NCBI RefSeq assembly: GCF_002775205.1
Contig: NC_036447.1
Coordinates: 15,234,501-15,298,500 of the forward strand
Length of the DNA: 64,000 nt
Direction of reading: 5' to 3'
From: Xiphophorus maculatus
Lineage: Eukaryota > Chordata > Actinopteri > Cyprinodontiformes > Poeciliidae
How positions within the stretch are numbered: position 1 is the first letter of the stretch; each line of letters begins with the position of its first letter. The notes under the pieces are model-generated. The model saw nothing but the letters and a program-made list of their open reading frames with translations, was not told the origin of the DNA and did no database searches. Of this stretch, positions 49,801 to 63,207 are shown in pieces. Made by a program: the position numbers and the translations under genes.

Positions 49801-52069
49801 CAGGATTCCCCAGAAAGAATGTTTACAATTTCTGATTGACTCTGTTTCCCTTGTGGCCTTCAATAACGGATCGACCAGGAAGAGAAACATTTAACTTCCA
49901 GTTTGCTACAATTTCTCTGCTGAAATCAGAAATGAGACTACGATGTTCTAGAAACAAACATTCTGACTTTAATGATGCTACTTTTATTTTTTTATGTACA
50001 TAAATTTTACTCATGTGAGTAAATTGTGTTTTATCAAATAAACACAGTCTAACTTTAAATACATATTACCATAAACGTATTAATAAAACAGATTGGCCGT
50101 AAATAACACTTTATTGTGACTGTTTCCTTATGAATAGACTGCAGGGCACACATGGCATTTAAATACAGACCAATCTACACAGCACCTGAATGGAAAGTAT
50201 CTCTACGATTCATATCTATAAAGTGCTACAATGCATACAGAAAAAACCCCAAAAACAAACAGCAGAACAGAGAGAGACAGGTGAAGGGCTGATGGTGGAA
50301 GTTGTCCAGAAAGCGGGTCACAGGATGAAAACTCCACTTACAGTGAATGAAGGCGGATTCCTCAGCGGAGTTATCTGAAAATGAAAAAAAAGAAAGAATT
50401 AATGAGTTTAGATGCCAAAATACAGTTTTCCTAAATTGTTCATTGTGTTGATATTCAAGTGCCTTTCAAAGCTAATCACAGCTCCTGACCTGTGAATTCT
50501 TCTTTACGTATTTTTGCATCAAAACCACAAGTTTTAATGAGTTTTATTGGGATTATTGTGACACAGCAATCCTGCAAGTAGTTCATAATTGTTAGGTGAA
50601 TCATTTTTTAATTATATAAATAATGAATGAATATATATATATATAAAAAAAATAAATATATAGAATGTCCTGTTGACATGAATGTACTCCAGATGTTACA
50701 TTTTTCACACAAATTAGTCCACCAATAACTAGCAACAAAATGTTATGGGTAAACATTCAAATGATACAGGGCATTAAATAGTTAACATGTTTATAAAATT
50801 TTATTTACTTTGTAGATAAAGACTTTTCTTGGTAACGGTAACTTCAAGACATCTATATAAATTAGTGAATTCATTGTTCAGGTGTAATTTTGATCCATTC
50901 TTCCACATAAATGCTTTAAATCTTGAAGATTTCGGGCGATATTTCTTTCCTCTTTCAATAGAATTTAAATTTCTTACAAGTGAAGTGATTATTTGGGTCA
51001 TTTAAGCAGCTTTTAGGTTTGTTGTGCAGAACTATTATGCAAATATGGTGTGTACGCTGACACCCAAAACGCTTAGCCCTGACCTCATTTGACCAATGAC
51101 CAGACCATATTCTCCCAGAGTTTCACTGGTTTGTTCAAATCTTTTGTAACTTTAAACAATCTTTATCATATTCTGTCTTCAGCAGGGGAATCTTCTGCAA
51201 TGAGTTGACAGAACTCAAACATAGCATTGATATAACCTCCAACTATGAAGCACAGAGCTAAAAGTAAATTTGATGTGACACTTTGGTGCATCAGGATCAA
51301 ACCACCAATATAGAATCCACCATGAATTGTACTATCAGAGATTGCTTGAGGAAAATGGGAGGTCATCTCTGATATTAAATGTAAACCTGCAAAAGGACAG
51401 TGACTCAAAACAAACCCCCACATCCACAAAAGATTGGCTGAGATCTAGATCTTGATTTTATTGAGATGCGAGTTGAAATGGATTGTTTGTGGAAGAAACC
51501 CTTAAACATCTCCTAGCTGAAAGTGAAGAACTAGAAAAGCATTCTTTGGACTGATGTCAGAGACTTGTAGATGAAGAAGCATCTCACTGAAGTTATTTAA
51601 ATTAAATGATATAAGATTAATTATTAGGAGGGAGAGTGTTCTGATTTTCACTTAGAATACACATTTTTCTTAATATCGCCTGCTTGATTAGTCAAACAAG
51701 TTAAAGTAGGAGATAATTAAGAAGACATTAGATAAAGTCATATAAACAGAAGACGTTTGTATTTTTTTACATTTCTCCTTCCAGCTCACAGTTATCCTTG
51801 CCGGTGTTGGTCTATCACATAAGCCTCACTAAAACACAAATTGAAGTTTGTGCTTCTAATGTAACAAAACAGAAAAAAGAAAAGCTGTACGATATTGTAA
51901 TTAGCCTTTTGGCTCACTACATTTAACCAATCATGGTTATGTTGAAACTAATCGATTAGTTTACACAGAGGGAATGAAGGTCAGCAGTGATTTCTAACTC
52001 CTTCTCCGCATTTAGTAATAGGCAGTGGTGTAGGAGGGGGGCTGGCACGGTGTAAGGAGAGGGGGGGGC

Positions 52070-52077
52070 TATAAAAA
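52070..52077 (+). promoter_or_regulatory. TATA box of an unassigned promoter
   Basis: CTATAAAAAG preceded by a run of G and followed about 27 bp later by an initiator-like TCCAACA (52094-52100). This spacing is right for a TATA-directed start. It is the best core-promoter match I noticed in the window, yet no annotated gene starts here. Confidence 0.5.
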
Positions 52078-52097
52078 GTTGACCCTCTCGCAGTCCA

Positions 52098-52430
52098 ACA
52101 GACTCGCTCCCAAGCCAGAGCTGCAGCAGCATCTGATCTCTCCAAGCAGCTGTCCTCTCCCTGCATCAGCACAACAAATACTTTGCATTGCCTGACCTTT
52201 TCCTCCTGCATCACTATTCCAGTCATGCCCCAATAGCCCCTCCTGAATCCCCCCCAACCCAACTGCATGTGAGACCAGAGCCAGCTCCACACATCTCATG
52301 TAGCCCTCACACCACTACTCAACCCCATACTAGGCCTCTGGCTGCCATGCTCTCTGCTGACATGTATCCCCCACACTCATGCAGTTGTGTTCTTGCTCTG
52401 ACACATTAGCTGCGAGAGACCTCTAGCAAG
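52098..52430 (+). ncRNA. Possible first exon of an unidentified transcript
   Basis: About 330 bp of pyrimidine-rich, higher-complexity sequence between the TATA box and a strong splice donor (AGCAAG|GTGTGAGT, donor at 52431). It contains only short frames; 52188-52409 could encode a 73-residue proline/histidine-rich peptide with no recognised domain. It could be a 5' untranslated exon or a non-coding RNA exon. The continuation exon was not found. Prediction rests on signals alone. Confidence 0.3.
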
Positions 52431-53364
52431 GTGTGAGTGTGTACATCTGAGAAAGAATTACAAATTTAAATGGTTCAGAGGATAATCTTGACAATGGCTC
52501 ATTGTTTAGTTTTAAGGTCCAATTGAAATAAAGTCAAACCGCAATTATAGATCTAAAAGTTTTGAAGGTACTTACTCACACAGTTAAATAACTCAATGGT
52601 AGACTTGGTTATATTTCAGCTCATGATTCTGTCTTGACATCACAGTGGTGAGAATAGCAGCAATAATGATGAAACCCACAAAAGACAGGAGGTCAATCAT
52701 ATGGGACAATAATCAGGTCCCATAAAAGAATGAAGTCCACATTGTGGATTTTAGGAAGCTGAGATTGTATCTACTCTTGATTAATGACCAGAGGTGGAAA
52801 GGGCAGCTTTGTCTTGGATTTAAAGACCTCACCGGGATTTTGAACCCCTCCTGCCTGGTAAAGGGAACTCATTGGAAACTTTTTCTTTTTGAAGGGGTTA
52901 GTGTGAACTGTTCTGTTGTGGGTATACTGAACTGGTGGGAAGGTTTTAGGAGCTATACTCTATATCCTGTATCAGTTTGGACCAGGCACACTCTGATTAC
53001 TTCTTGTTTTATCCCCTTTCGTCAGGGAAAATGTACTGAACACCTTAATTAACAGGATGAGTAACAGCTTCTTTCTGAGGGATTTGGCCACCAGCCCAGA
53101 ACACACATAAATGCAGACACATGTACAACACAGATAAGGGGCATAACATATTATATTGATAACCTATTTCTAATTTATCTACAGTCTTATTTTATTAGTA
53201 GTAACTACTTTATTTATTTTAACAACAAAAAAAAGTTATGTTACATTATGTGACTAACTTTGTTGTTTTCCTTTATGTTGTCCTGTTCCTTTACTTTAGG
53301 GAAACTAAGTTGTTGTTTTTGTATCAATCACAGTGATGTACAGTTGGGCAATTAATTATAAAGC

Positions 53365-53570
53365 ATACAAAACTGTCTTACGGGACCAAAACAGTTGTAT
53401 GGCGGTGGATATGGTCCACATCTGCCTTCTTGCACCTGGGAATTGTACCCAAGTATGAACAAGATTTGTGGAGGTCCAAAATTCTCTTCCTGGTATCTTG
53501 GTTGATTTCTTTAGATTTTTTTTTTCCATTATGGCATTTAAGGAAGCAGTATGTTGTGGTGTTGCCATAA
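53365..53570 (-). mobile_element. Possible Tc1-type transposase N-terminal fragment
   Basis: Minus-strand reading gives LNAIMEKKNLKKSTK, then after a frameshift ILDLHKSCSYLGTIP. This resembles the helix-turn-helix start of a second Tc1/mariner family (K-x-LTK..R..I.DLHK.G). It is short and frameshifted; assignment tentative. Confidence 0.35.
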
Positions 53571-55948
53571 ATTGCATCCCCAGTTATGCCTCCAATGAAC
53601 TCAGATGTAACATATCAACGTATCAGGAGCTTATAAAGTCATGACATCATCATCTTATCTTAGCATAGTCATCTAAATGAATCTAAACTTATGACTCTAA
53701 ACTAAAACGCTTTCTAAAAATCTCATAATTTGGCATGTAGAAGAGAAAAATACTTTTGGTAATCCCAAAAGACATAAAGCTTTAACTGTGGATATCTGAT
53801 CATTAAAAACTAAGGCTCTGTCTTCCAGATTCTTACAGTAGCAGGAGTGCCTGGGACATACAGAGAAAATAGTTGTTGAAATTTAACATCTATTATGTGT
53901 AAACCAGTACAGAAGAATAGGTTTGAGCTGCTTCCTATCATTGCCTCATTTTGCTTTTCTAATAAAATGACTCTGTCTAACATAATGCTTCACTTCAGGC
54001 TCTAGTAAACCTTCCTAAGGGATGAACAGAATAGTGATCTGTAATGCTATATAGGAAATTAAAAACCTTAATGGCTGATTAAGAATAACTTAATGTTAAG
54101 GCGTCACTAACTGGAATAGTTTCCAGCGACACCCTGAGAATAAACGGTGTAAACAAACTCGCCTCACACTATTAAAATAGTCCGACGATGTGTAATGCAG
54201 AAAAAAAGAAAGGGCTCATGGATGAAAATCCAATCTCTCAGGGGAGTCAAGTTACCTGTCATGAAGCTACTGCAAGTCTATTAACACTGTCAGAGTGCTG
54301 TTAAAGTGCTACAGTAGGTTATATTGATGCTTGGAGAAAACGTGGAAAACTCTAACAACAGCACAATAAGCAAAAGTAAAGAGAAAATGTCCTGCCAAGA
54401 TTTGCCATTTTCTCCTCTTAACTGTGATCTCAACGCTTATTGGTAATATTGCTTCGATATTCGGATTTTTTGCTTGTGTTCAAGTTGAAATTCCAGTGTT
54501 TTTTGTGGCTTTTGGTTTTTTTAAAGATATGTTTTGAGCCTTTATTTGTATTATTTAGTTTTGCCTTGAGATATTAATGCTTTGCAGTTATTACAATTTT
54601 GTCATGATTTGTTGTTCATTTTTATTGCCCTATTTTCATATTTTTTATTGCAACCTGTGGGAATAATAAAGTACTTTTGAACTGAATTTAAGTTAAATGA
54701 AGAAAAATTTCTGTACGTATCACAAATTGAAAACTTTGCACAACCAATTTTGCTAACAAGACAATACAAATTTTCAGTAACCTTTTTGAGCTTTTCATAT
54801 TTTCTTTACAATCATTCTCATTGTGCAAGACTTCAAGATGACCTTGGGTAATACTCTTCCAATCATTTTTATTGCATTGCTATTCACATTTACACACTTA
54901 TCTATTTTCCCACACATTTCCCTGCCTTTCCAATTTATAAAATGATCAAGAGAACTGTGTCAGGTCATATTGATATACCAGAGAGACAGGAAGTCACAGA
55001 TTACTAAATAAACGTTTTTTTCACAACCTGATTAGCAAGGATTTATTGTAATAAAACTGTTAGGAATCCCAATTTCTTAACGTGGTTTTATTAATTTGTA
55101 TTCAAATTATAGGATCGATGTTGACCAAATGTTTAACTGTGAGAATATGTTATTGGAATAAAGTATTAATTTTTATTTTAATCTGTTGCATGTTTAATCT
55201 GTGGACTATGAACACCAGCAAGCTAAACAGGTTCAGTAAAGACAGTTTTATGTGTGTTTGAAATAAAAATGTTTACAGAACTGTGTCTATGTTGAGTATG
55301 TTTCTCTCACAGGTAAGTTGTTTCTAAAATGAAAACATGGAACTGTTCAGGGCAGAGCTTCTTTGTGATACCCCAACGCTGCTCTGACTGATCAGATCCA
55401 CAGTTAATAGGTAAATATGAGTGCCAAGATGCAGCATAAAATATCTCGATTTAACTGAATCTCTGTCTCGGCCCAGTCTTTATCCTCAGGTTCCAGTGCA
55501 TCAGTGGCAAATCTCTCCAGTATCAGTTTCCACATTTGTACTTTAGAGCTGATCTTCAAAGCTCAACTGTTTTGTCCCCACCAGGACAAAGAGCCATGCA
55601 GCACTGGGCTTTCTCCTCTGCTGCTCCATTCCTGTTCAATTCCCATTCTGACAAATGGAGGACCTCACAAACATTTGAAAGTTTTTAACAAAAAGACTAA
55701 AAATCTTCCTTTATAAAATACATTTGAACTTTTATATTCTCTTTGTGTGTGTTTTTTTCTTTTTCTTTTGCTTTTACTACCTGCACGCTGGAGGGTTTTT
55801 TGTGTTATGAAGTCTGCAAACGGTTTTTAATTTTTAGCCTTTAAATGCTAAAAATTAAAAAAATTTATTTTTATTTTACAAACACTTATTTTACAAAGTG
55901 TTTTTACATAGGAATGTATTATTACTATAAAAAACAAACTGAATCAAG

Positions 55949-55954
55949 TTTATT
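55949..55954 (-). terminator. Candidate c4orf54 polyadenylation signal
   Basis: AATAAA on the minus strand about 250 nt past the c4orf54 stop, followed (minus strand) by a T/G-rich stretch. Other AATAAA hexamers lie further left (near 55864), so this is one of several candidates. Confidence 0.4.
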
Positions 55955-56201
55955 GCAATTCAAACATGTCGCTTATATTACTATCCTCCTCCTTTACTCT
56001 ATGGTTTGTATGGCTTTTTTCCCATCTGTCTGCAGGAGGATCTACAGTATGTGACACATGACAGATTTATGAAAGCTTTTCCATCTAACACCTGGTCTGT
56101 TAATACTTTAACATTTAGGCTAAGATCCTTACTCAGATCTGGATTAGTTTGATTCATTTATGTTCATGTTAACTCACATATATGAAGAGAAGTCCTCTTG
56201 G

Positions 56202-59200
56202 TCACCGATGCTCAACCACAAAGCTCATAGTTTTCCCATCAAACGAGGGTGGAGCGATGATTCTTGGACCCTGCTGTGTTGTGATGCTGATAAGTGCCTT
56301 TTTGTCAGAGCTTCCAGGCCCTCCTTTAGTGGACACATATCCCAAACTCAGCGGCAGATGAAGTGGCCCCTGCTGAGCCTCTGCCGTCGCACTGTAGTAA
56401 GCCTTCTCTGTACCTGGGCTCATCTGATTACTTTTGATGCTTTCTCCTGCTGCATCCTCTGAGTGACAGGGGGACGGCGGCATCACCGCCTGGGCTGCCA
56501 ACGTAGGAGAGATGAAGCCCGGGTAGACCAAGTAGGTGGGGGCGAGAGCTAGGGGGGGTAGCGAAAAAGGTACGGGTGTGACGGACGCGATGGGTGAGTG
56601 AGGCATGGGGACATCCACGTACTGGCCTGTCTCTGGATCGAAAAGTCTCTTGGTGGTGGCCAGTATGGGCGTGTCCACCAGGTAATAATGTCCAGTTGTG
56701 GGGTCCAGGAGCATCTTGCGCTGGGTTTGAGGGACTATTTCTCCTCCGGAGGGGGTTGGGGACATATTGATGGAGGGGGAGAAGCGTAACACTTGCTGCT
56801 GATTTTGAGGACTTGTCGCTGCTGTTGGAAGGTGGTAGATAGTTGCAGATGGACAGTCCGTGGTTACATTTGACCTGTTTTGCTCTGGGACCTTGCTATC
56901 ACCTGAATTTGTTTTGGTAAAACTTGAATCCCCCTTCTGATTGAGCAGCTTGGTTTCATTCGTGCAGCCAATCCCTGGCATGGTTAGGTAGTTCTCAGAG
57001 TCCAGGAAACCCTTTGTAGTGGTGGGATCTGTGAAACTGGACTTGGCCTTATCCTTACCCACCATTTTTACAGATGCTGGTTTAATCGTCGACGTTTTGG
57101 AGCTTCTCACTACTGAGGATGCTTGCAAAGCAGAATCTTGTGCATTTATGCTGCTGTGTTCCTTATTGGCAAAATGCAGGACACTTTTGTTGGTGAAGGT
57201 TTTACTTTGCTGCGATTGTGTTTTAAAAGCGTCATGGTTGTATGGAACATGAATGATATTCAGAGATCTTCTATCTCCTTGGCTTTTCTGAATTTCTTTG
57301 CCGTTTGTGAGAGACTGAGGTATCCTGCCACTGTTTTTCACCTCCTGCTCATCTGCAGCTCCCTGATCCTGCATGGTGAGGAGAGGCAGCACGTGGCTGT
57401 CTGCGACCGGGTGAGAGGCTTGGGTTTTACGCTTCCATTCATTCCTGTCAAAAACATAAAGCTGCTCCATGGTTTTAACTGCAGCCTTGAGCTTTTCTAG
57501 GGCATCCTGTTTTGGCATTGTGGGGTCATTTCTCCTTTCATTTGTCTCCCCAGTAAACTTATCCTGCCTCTGTTTTTCCAGTTTGGCCTCAAGATTTTGA
57601 TGCATCTCAAGCTGATTGGGATTTCCTTGTCTTGGCGTAACAGTGACAACTCTACAGGAGGTGTCAGGCCTGGTGTCTACCTCCACTTCTGCCCGTGTTG
57701 TGTCGTCTGATTCTGGTTTAATGTTTGTATTAACAGAGTTGCATTTGATCACAATGGGGGATGGTTTTTCTGGATCCACTTTAGTTTTCTCCTCGGCCAC
57801 TGTGGAACATCTACGGTCACTTCTGTTCAAAGAGACAAAACGATACGAGCTTTTCACTAACTTACGCACATCCCTGACGTGATATATTGGTGTCTGAAAT
57901 TTGCACTTTGTGTCCCTGATGTCTCTGACGGTGAAACTCGGAGCCTTGTCTCCTGAGGATAAAATGTGACACCTGCCATTGTCCGCTGCCCTGTATTTGT
58001 TGATGTTGCTACTGATTTTGGGTGTTAGGAGATTTGCAATATTCAGAGTGCAGCCTTTGTTTTCTTTTACGTTTCTCAGGCAGATTTTGATCTCGGGTGC
58101 TTTCCCCACCCTCTCATGTTTTTCTTTACTTTCTGCATTTTTATCATACAACTTTTGCAGGTCTTTCTCGCATGTCTTTGCACCTGTGGCGGGTGTGCTG
58201 GGGGTTAAACCCTCTGCCAGGTTTCCGTCTTTTGAAAGAAGCTGGCAGTTTGGAACAAACAGAAGCTTCGTCAGAACGCTGCTGGAGTCCAGTCTTTCTC
58301 TTGCTGAGTCTGTCTCCTTCCCAGACTGTGGCTCCTGTGGTGTATCCTGATGCTCTCCTGAACAATCGGCAGCCTTTCTGTCACCCTTTGTCTCCTCTGC
58401 AGGCCCACAGGAACTGGCTCTGGATCTGTGATCTTCAGGGGAGTTCACAGAGTTTCTTAATTCTGAGGTTTGCCCATGCAAGCCTCTGCTCTCACTCCTC
58501 TCCTTCACGCCCTCCAGATCTCTAAAGTGAATACAGGGAGACCCTGAGGGGTAAGTGTCTGAGATTTCTCCCCTCTCCATTTTGCGTTCCTGTTCAAATT
58601 GCATTTTTTTGGAAATGACATTTTTCAGCAGACTCGAGGCAAAGATAGCCCTCTTGTGTGTGTCCCCCGAGGTATCTGTGTGATGATACTGCATCTCACA
58701 CGCCGATCTGGCCAACATTTCATTGGGTCGATCCTTTTGGAAGCACTTGGAGCCCTGGGGAGTTCTGGATTCAACATTACAGTGAAAATTTAGTGTAACC
58801 CCTTGCTGTGCCGACTGTTCCTTCATTTGGAGCGCTCTGCCTGAAGATGTCTGCTGTGAAGTAATTCTCTTGTTCAGGGCGCAGATTCTTGTCTGTTGAT
58901 CTTTCATGCCAGTTTTGCATCTGTTGTTCCTCTTACTATCCTGCACTGTCTTATTCATTTCCAGTGGGAAAGTACTGGAGGTATTGTGTGAAATGTTTCC
59001 ATAATTCCAGTCCACATAAGCTGACCACTTATTCAGGCCATATTCTGACATGGATGACTCACTGGAAGTGCTGAGATTGATGGCATCAAAGTACGGACAT
59101 GCCAGGCTTCGGAAAGACTTGGCGGTTAGGTTACGCACCTCTTTATCAGCGTCGTCCAGCTCACTGATAGAGCTGGACGCTCCGCTGGAATACTCATTAA

Positions 59201-60149
59201 TATCTTTCCGTCTCAGTTTGGTTGCAAGGTGCTGACGGCCCGGAGCCGGGATGAAATATTGACTCCTATCGCACGGGGGCCCCGCTCTGGCGCCAGGGTT
59301 TACAAAAGAGAAATGGCTCCCATCTCCAAGGTGTTTGGCGCACCACTGCGCGCTATTGTCAAACACGCCTGCGGGGTCGTTCACCGCCCTGGAGGAGGTT
59401 TTAATCGACAGGTGGATCTTCCCCGCAGACGGGTCACCGCCACTCTGGGTTCTGCACAGGCTCTCATCCGAACTGGCGCACAGATCACTCTCCTCCTGCT
59501 CGGTGCTGACAGCCGCTCCGCTAAGATTAGACTGCGCCTTCGGCTGGCTCCGGCCGCGCTCCACGATCAGGGTGCCCTCCCGGGTGTCGTCGCTCTCGAA
59601 AGAGGCGTAATCCACAAAGGCGTAGACCAGGTTGCCGTCCTCAAATTCCCAGCGGGTCCCGCGGCCCAGGTCGTAGTCCACGTCGTGGTCGAGCTCAGTG
59701 AGCTGGATCTCGTGCGTGGTGATATAGTGGGACTCGGACAGCTCGGGGTCGCTCTTGCCGTTCAGACACATGTCGGTGTAGCGCAGCTCGCCGCTGTCGC
59801 TGCACTCGCTGGAGTCCAACTCAGCCTGCTTCTCGCTCTCTGAGTCCGGGTCTGCGGTGGGGAGTTTGGTCAGGGTTTCCAGCAGGGACTCGGCCGAGGC
59901 GGTTTTGCTCTCTTCCTGCTTCGAGCTGTCCGCTTTGATCACAGACAGCTGGTTCCCCTCTCCGGTGAAAGTCACTTTCACCGTCTTCAGCCCGTCGGGT
60001 CTCCTGTCCAGATCCACATAATTAGACTCCTCGCAGTTTGTCTCCGTGTGCTGGTCCTCGCTGTCCTCCGTTTTAATATGTTTAAGCAGCTTGTTGCTGT
60101 GAAGTCCGGTGTCATCTCGGTAAGTGAGAGTTTTCTCCGCTGCTTCCAT
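56202..60149 (-). CDS. c4orf54: C4orf54-like protein with DUF4585-type C-terminus
   Basis: A single open frame of 1315 codons, with no intron visible. The gene lies beside mttp as in human 4q23, where C4orf54 is a large, mostly single-exon gene; the human protein is longer (about 1.8 k residues). The N-terminal third is acidic and Ser-rich. Residues 167-186 hold a conserved-looking aromatic block (WEFEDGNLVYAFVDYASF). The middle is low-complexity and polar, probably disordered. Residues 1144-1215 form the DUF4585-like region, with two tandem versions of a DP-x-TG-x-Y motif (LLDPTTGHYYLVDTP, LFDPETGQYVDVPMP) followed by a hydrophobic proline-rich stretch (PTYLVYPGFISP). This domain is shared with the striated-muscle-linked proteins PROB1 and C10orf71. 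Molecular function is not established. A GTAAGT donor-like sequence lies 12 nt before the ATG on the coding strand. The ortholog call rests on the domain plus synteny. Confidence 0.85.
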   Translation of the reverse strand: MEAAEKTLTYRDDTGLHSNKLLKHIKTEDSEDQHTETNCEESNYVDLDRRPDGLKTVKVTFTGEGNQLSVIKADSSKQEESKTASAESLLETLTKLPTADPDSESEKQAELDSSECSDSGELRYTDMCLNGKSDPELSESHYITTHEIQLTELDHDVDYDLGRGTRWEFEDGNLVYAFVDYASFESDDTREGTLIVERGRSQPKAQSNLSGAAVSTEQEESDLCASSDESLCRTQSGGDPSAGKIHLSIKTSSRAVNDPAGVFDNSAQWCAKHLGDGSHFSFVNPGARAGPPCDRSQYFIPAPGRQHLATKLRRKDINEYSSGASSSISELDDADKEVRNLTAKSFRSLACPYFDAINLSTSSESSMSEYGLNKWSAYVDWNYGNISHNTSSTFPLEMNKTVQDSKRNNRCKTGMKDQQTRICALNKRITSQQTSSGRALQMKEQSAQQGVTLNFHCNVESRTPQGSKCFQKDRPNEMLARSACEMQYHHTDTSGDTHKRAIFASSLLKNVISKKMQFEQERKMERGEISDTYPSGSPCIHFRDLEGVKERSESRGLHGQTSELRNSVNSPEDHRSRASSCGPAEETKGDRKAADCSGEHQDTPQEPQSGKETDSARERLDSSSVLTKLLFVPNCQLLSKDGNLAEGLTPSTPATGAKTCEKDLQKLYDKNAESKEKHERVGKAPEIKICLRNVKENKGCTLNIANLLTPKISSNINKYRAADNGRCHILSSGDKAPSFTVRDIRDTKCKFQTPIYHVRDVRKLVKSSYRFVSLNRSDRRCSTVAEEKTKVDPEKPSPIVIKCNSVNTNIKPESDDTTRAEVEVDTRPDTSCRVVTVTPRQGNPNQLEMHQNLEAKLEKQRQDKFTGETNERRNDPTMPKQDALEKLKAAVKTMEQLYVFDRNEWKRKTQASHPVADSHVLPLLTMQDQGAADEQEVKNSGRIPQSLTNGKEIQKSQGDRRSLNIIHVPYNHDAFKTQSQQSKTFTNKSVLHFANKEHSSINAQDSALQASSVVRSSKTSTIKPASVKMVGKDKAKSSFTDPTTTKGFLDSENYLTMPGIGCTNETKLLNQKGDSSFTKTNSGDSKVPEQNRSNVTTDCPSATIYHLPTAATSPQNQQQVLRFSPSINMSPTPSGGEIVPQTQRKMLLDPTTGHYYLVDTPILATTKRLFDPETGQYVDVPMPHSPIASVTPVPFSLPPLALAPTYLVYPGFISPTLAAQAVMPPSPCHSEDAAGESIKSNQMSPGTEKAYYSATAEAQQGPLHLPLSLGYVSTKGGPGSSDKKALISITTQQGPRIIAPPSFDGKTMSFVVEHR

Positions 60150-60440
60150 TTAGTCCGGACTTACCGTCAGGTGGTCCTCGTTTACGATGTTACTCCGACA
60201 CTGGACGGAAAACTCTGCAGGCAGGAGCGTGGGGGCAGCCGGGAGGGTGTGTGCGTGTGTTGGCGTGTGCGTGTGTATGGGTGAGTGGCTGAGAGACAGG
60301 ATGGAGGGGTGTGTGTTGGGGGGAGTCCCACAGAAATTCCCACGACTCTGTCAGACGTCTTTTTTTGTAACTCTAAAACAAACCTCCAAAGTTTTCAGCA
60401 CCTCTCCTAGAAGAACAGCTCCTCCTCAGAGGGAATGAAG
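60150..60440 (-). promoter_or_regulatory. Presumed c4orf54 5' flank
   Basis: GT/GC-rich sequence upstream of the c4orf54 ATG with GTGTGTGCGTGTGT runs (60245-60280). No TATA box at a convincing position. A promoter or a 5' untranslated exon should lie in this direction, but no start site can be fixed. Confidence 0.25.
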
Positions 60441-62570
<2,130 letters not shown>

Positions 62571-62777
62571 TGTTTCCTTTGCAAAATAGCTGAAGCCCAG
62601 TCAGATTGGATGGATTCTTGTCTGTGAACAGAAATTTTGAAGTCGAAATTTTGAAGCCTCTATTTAACTCAGCACATCTCATCAGATGACGAGCTTCTCT
62701 GTCCCTGCTGAAAATAAGCAGTCCCTAGCATGATGCTGCCGATTCTTTTTTCTGGGCTTTTACCTTGTTCATGGTTT

Positions 62778-62855
62778 AGGACGGGGCGCTAAAGGTGCGC
62801 CCCGTCCTTTAGCGCCCCTTTAGCGCCCTTTAGGGCACTAAAGGGGCGCTAAAGG
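62778..62855. repeat. Nested GC-rich palindromes (GGGGCGCTAAAGG unit)
   Basis: Two adjacent inverted repeats. The first has 11-bp arms (AGGACGGGGCG at 62778-62788, CGCCCCGTCCT at 62798-62808). The second has perfect 16-bp arms (TTTAGCGCCCCTTTAG at 62808-62823, CTAAAGGGGCGCTAAA at 62838-62853) enclosing a smaller palindrome GCCCTTTAGGGC. GGGGCGCTAAAGG also occurs as a direct repeat (62784-62796 and 62843-62855). It lies inside Tc1 sequence, so it was added later. Confidence 0.9.
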
Positions 62856-62980
62856 TACTTTGTTAGTTGTTGCTGGCTACATACAGATCACCTGCCTCTA
62901 CATGCTTTCCACCAACATAAGTTAATTGCAAAAATGTAAACAGAATTTCCTTTCTTCTTGCCATTGTATCACACAAGCCA

Positions 62981-63024
62981 GATCAGTCCATGATTTGGAG
63001 TTGGTACCAAATCATGGACTGATC
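62981..63024. repeat. Perfect 18-bp-arm palindrome
   Basis: GATCAGTCCATGATTTGG (62981-62998), an 8-nt spacer, then its exact reverse complement (63007-63024). It lies within the Tc1 remnant; the related copy at 24.9 kb has no such hairpin at the matching place. Confidence 0.92.
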
Positions 63025-63207
63025 AGTGCTCTGTGAGAGGTTCAAAACTTTGGATATTGTTTTATAAGCTAACCCTGCTCTGCATGTCTTCACAACTTTC
63101 TCCCTAACCTGCATGGTGTGGTCCTTGGCCTTTATTAAGCTGTTTCTTCAGTAATGTTCACTGACTAACCTCCTACAAAAAACAATTGATTTATACTGAT
63201 TTATACT

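Larger units (their letters stand above)
42572..56040. other. mttp-c4orf54 intergenic region (13.5 kb)
   Basis: No exon could be tied to a known protein. The left part is mttp 3' UTR and Tc1 debris (43.8-46.9 kb). 47-52 kb is AT-rich with no recognisable feature apart from short simple repeats (TA run near 50635). A TATA box and possible exon lie at 52.07-52.43 kb. A weak Tc1-type fragment lies at 53.37-53.57 kb. The right end probably holds the c4orf54 3' UTR. The text around 51050-51200 faintly resembles another transposon but is not callable. Confidence 0.55.

Noticed and set aside
51981-52299. Minus-strand frames of 103 and 76 codons over the 52-kb TATA region
   Set aside because: Tryptophan/glycine-rich composition results from the CT-rich plus strand; no domain.
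57979-58525. Overlapping plus-strand frames of 123 and 142 codons
   Set aside because: Antisense shadows of c4orf54 coding sequence.
59229-59843. 204-codon plus-strand open frame
   Set aside because: Exactly antisense to the GC-rich 5' part of the c4orf54 coding sequence; valine/alanine/leucine-rich shadow with no domain.
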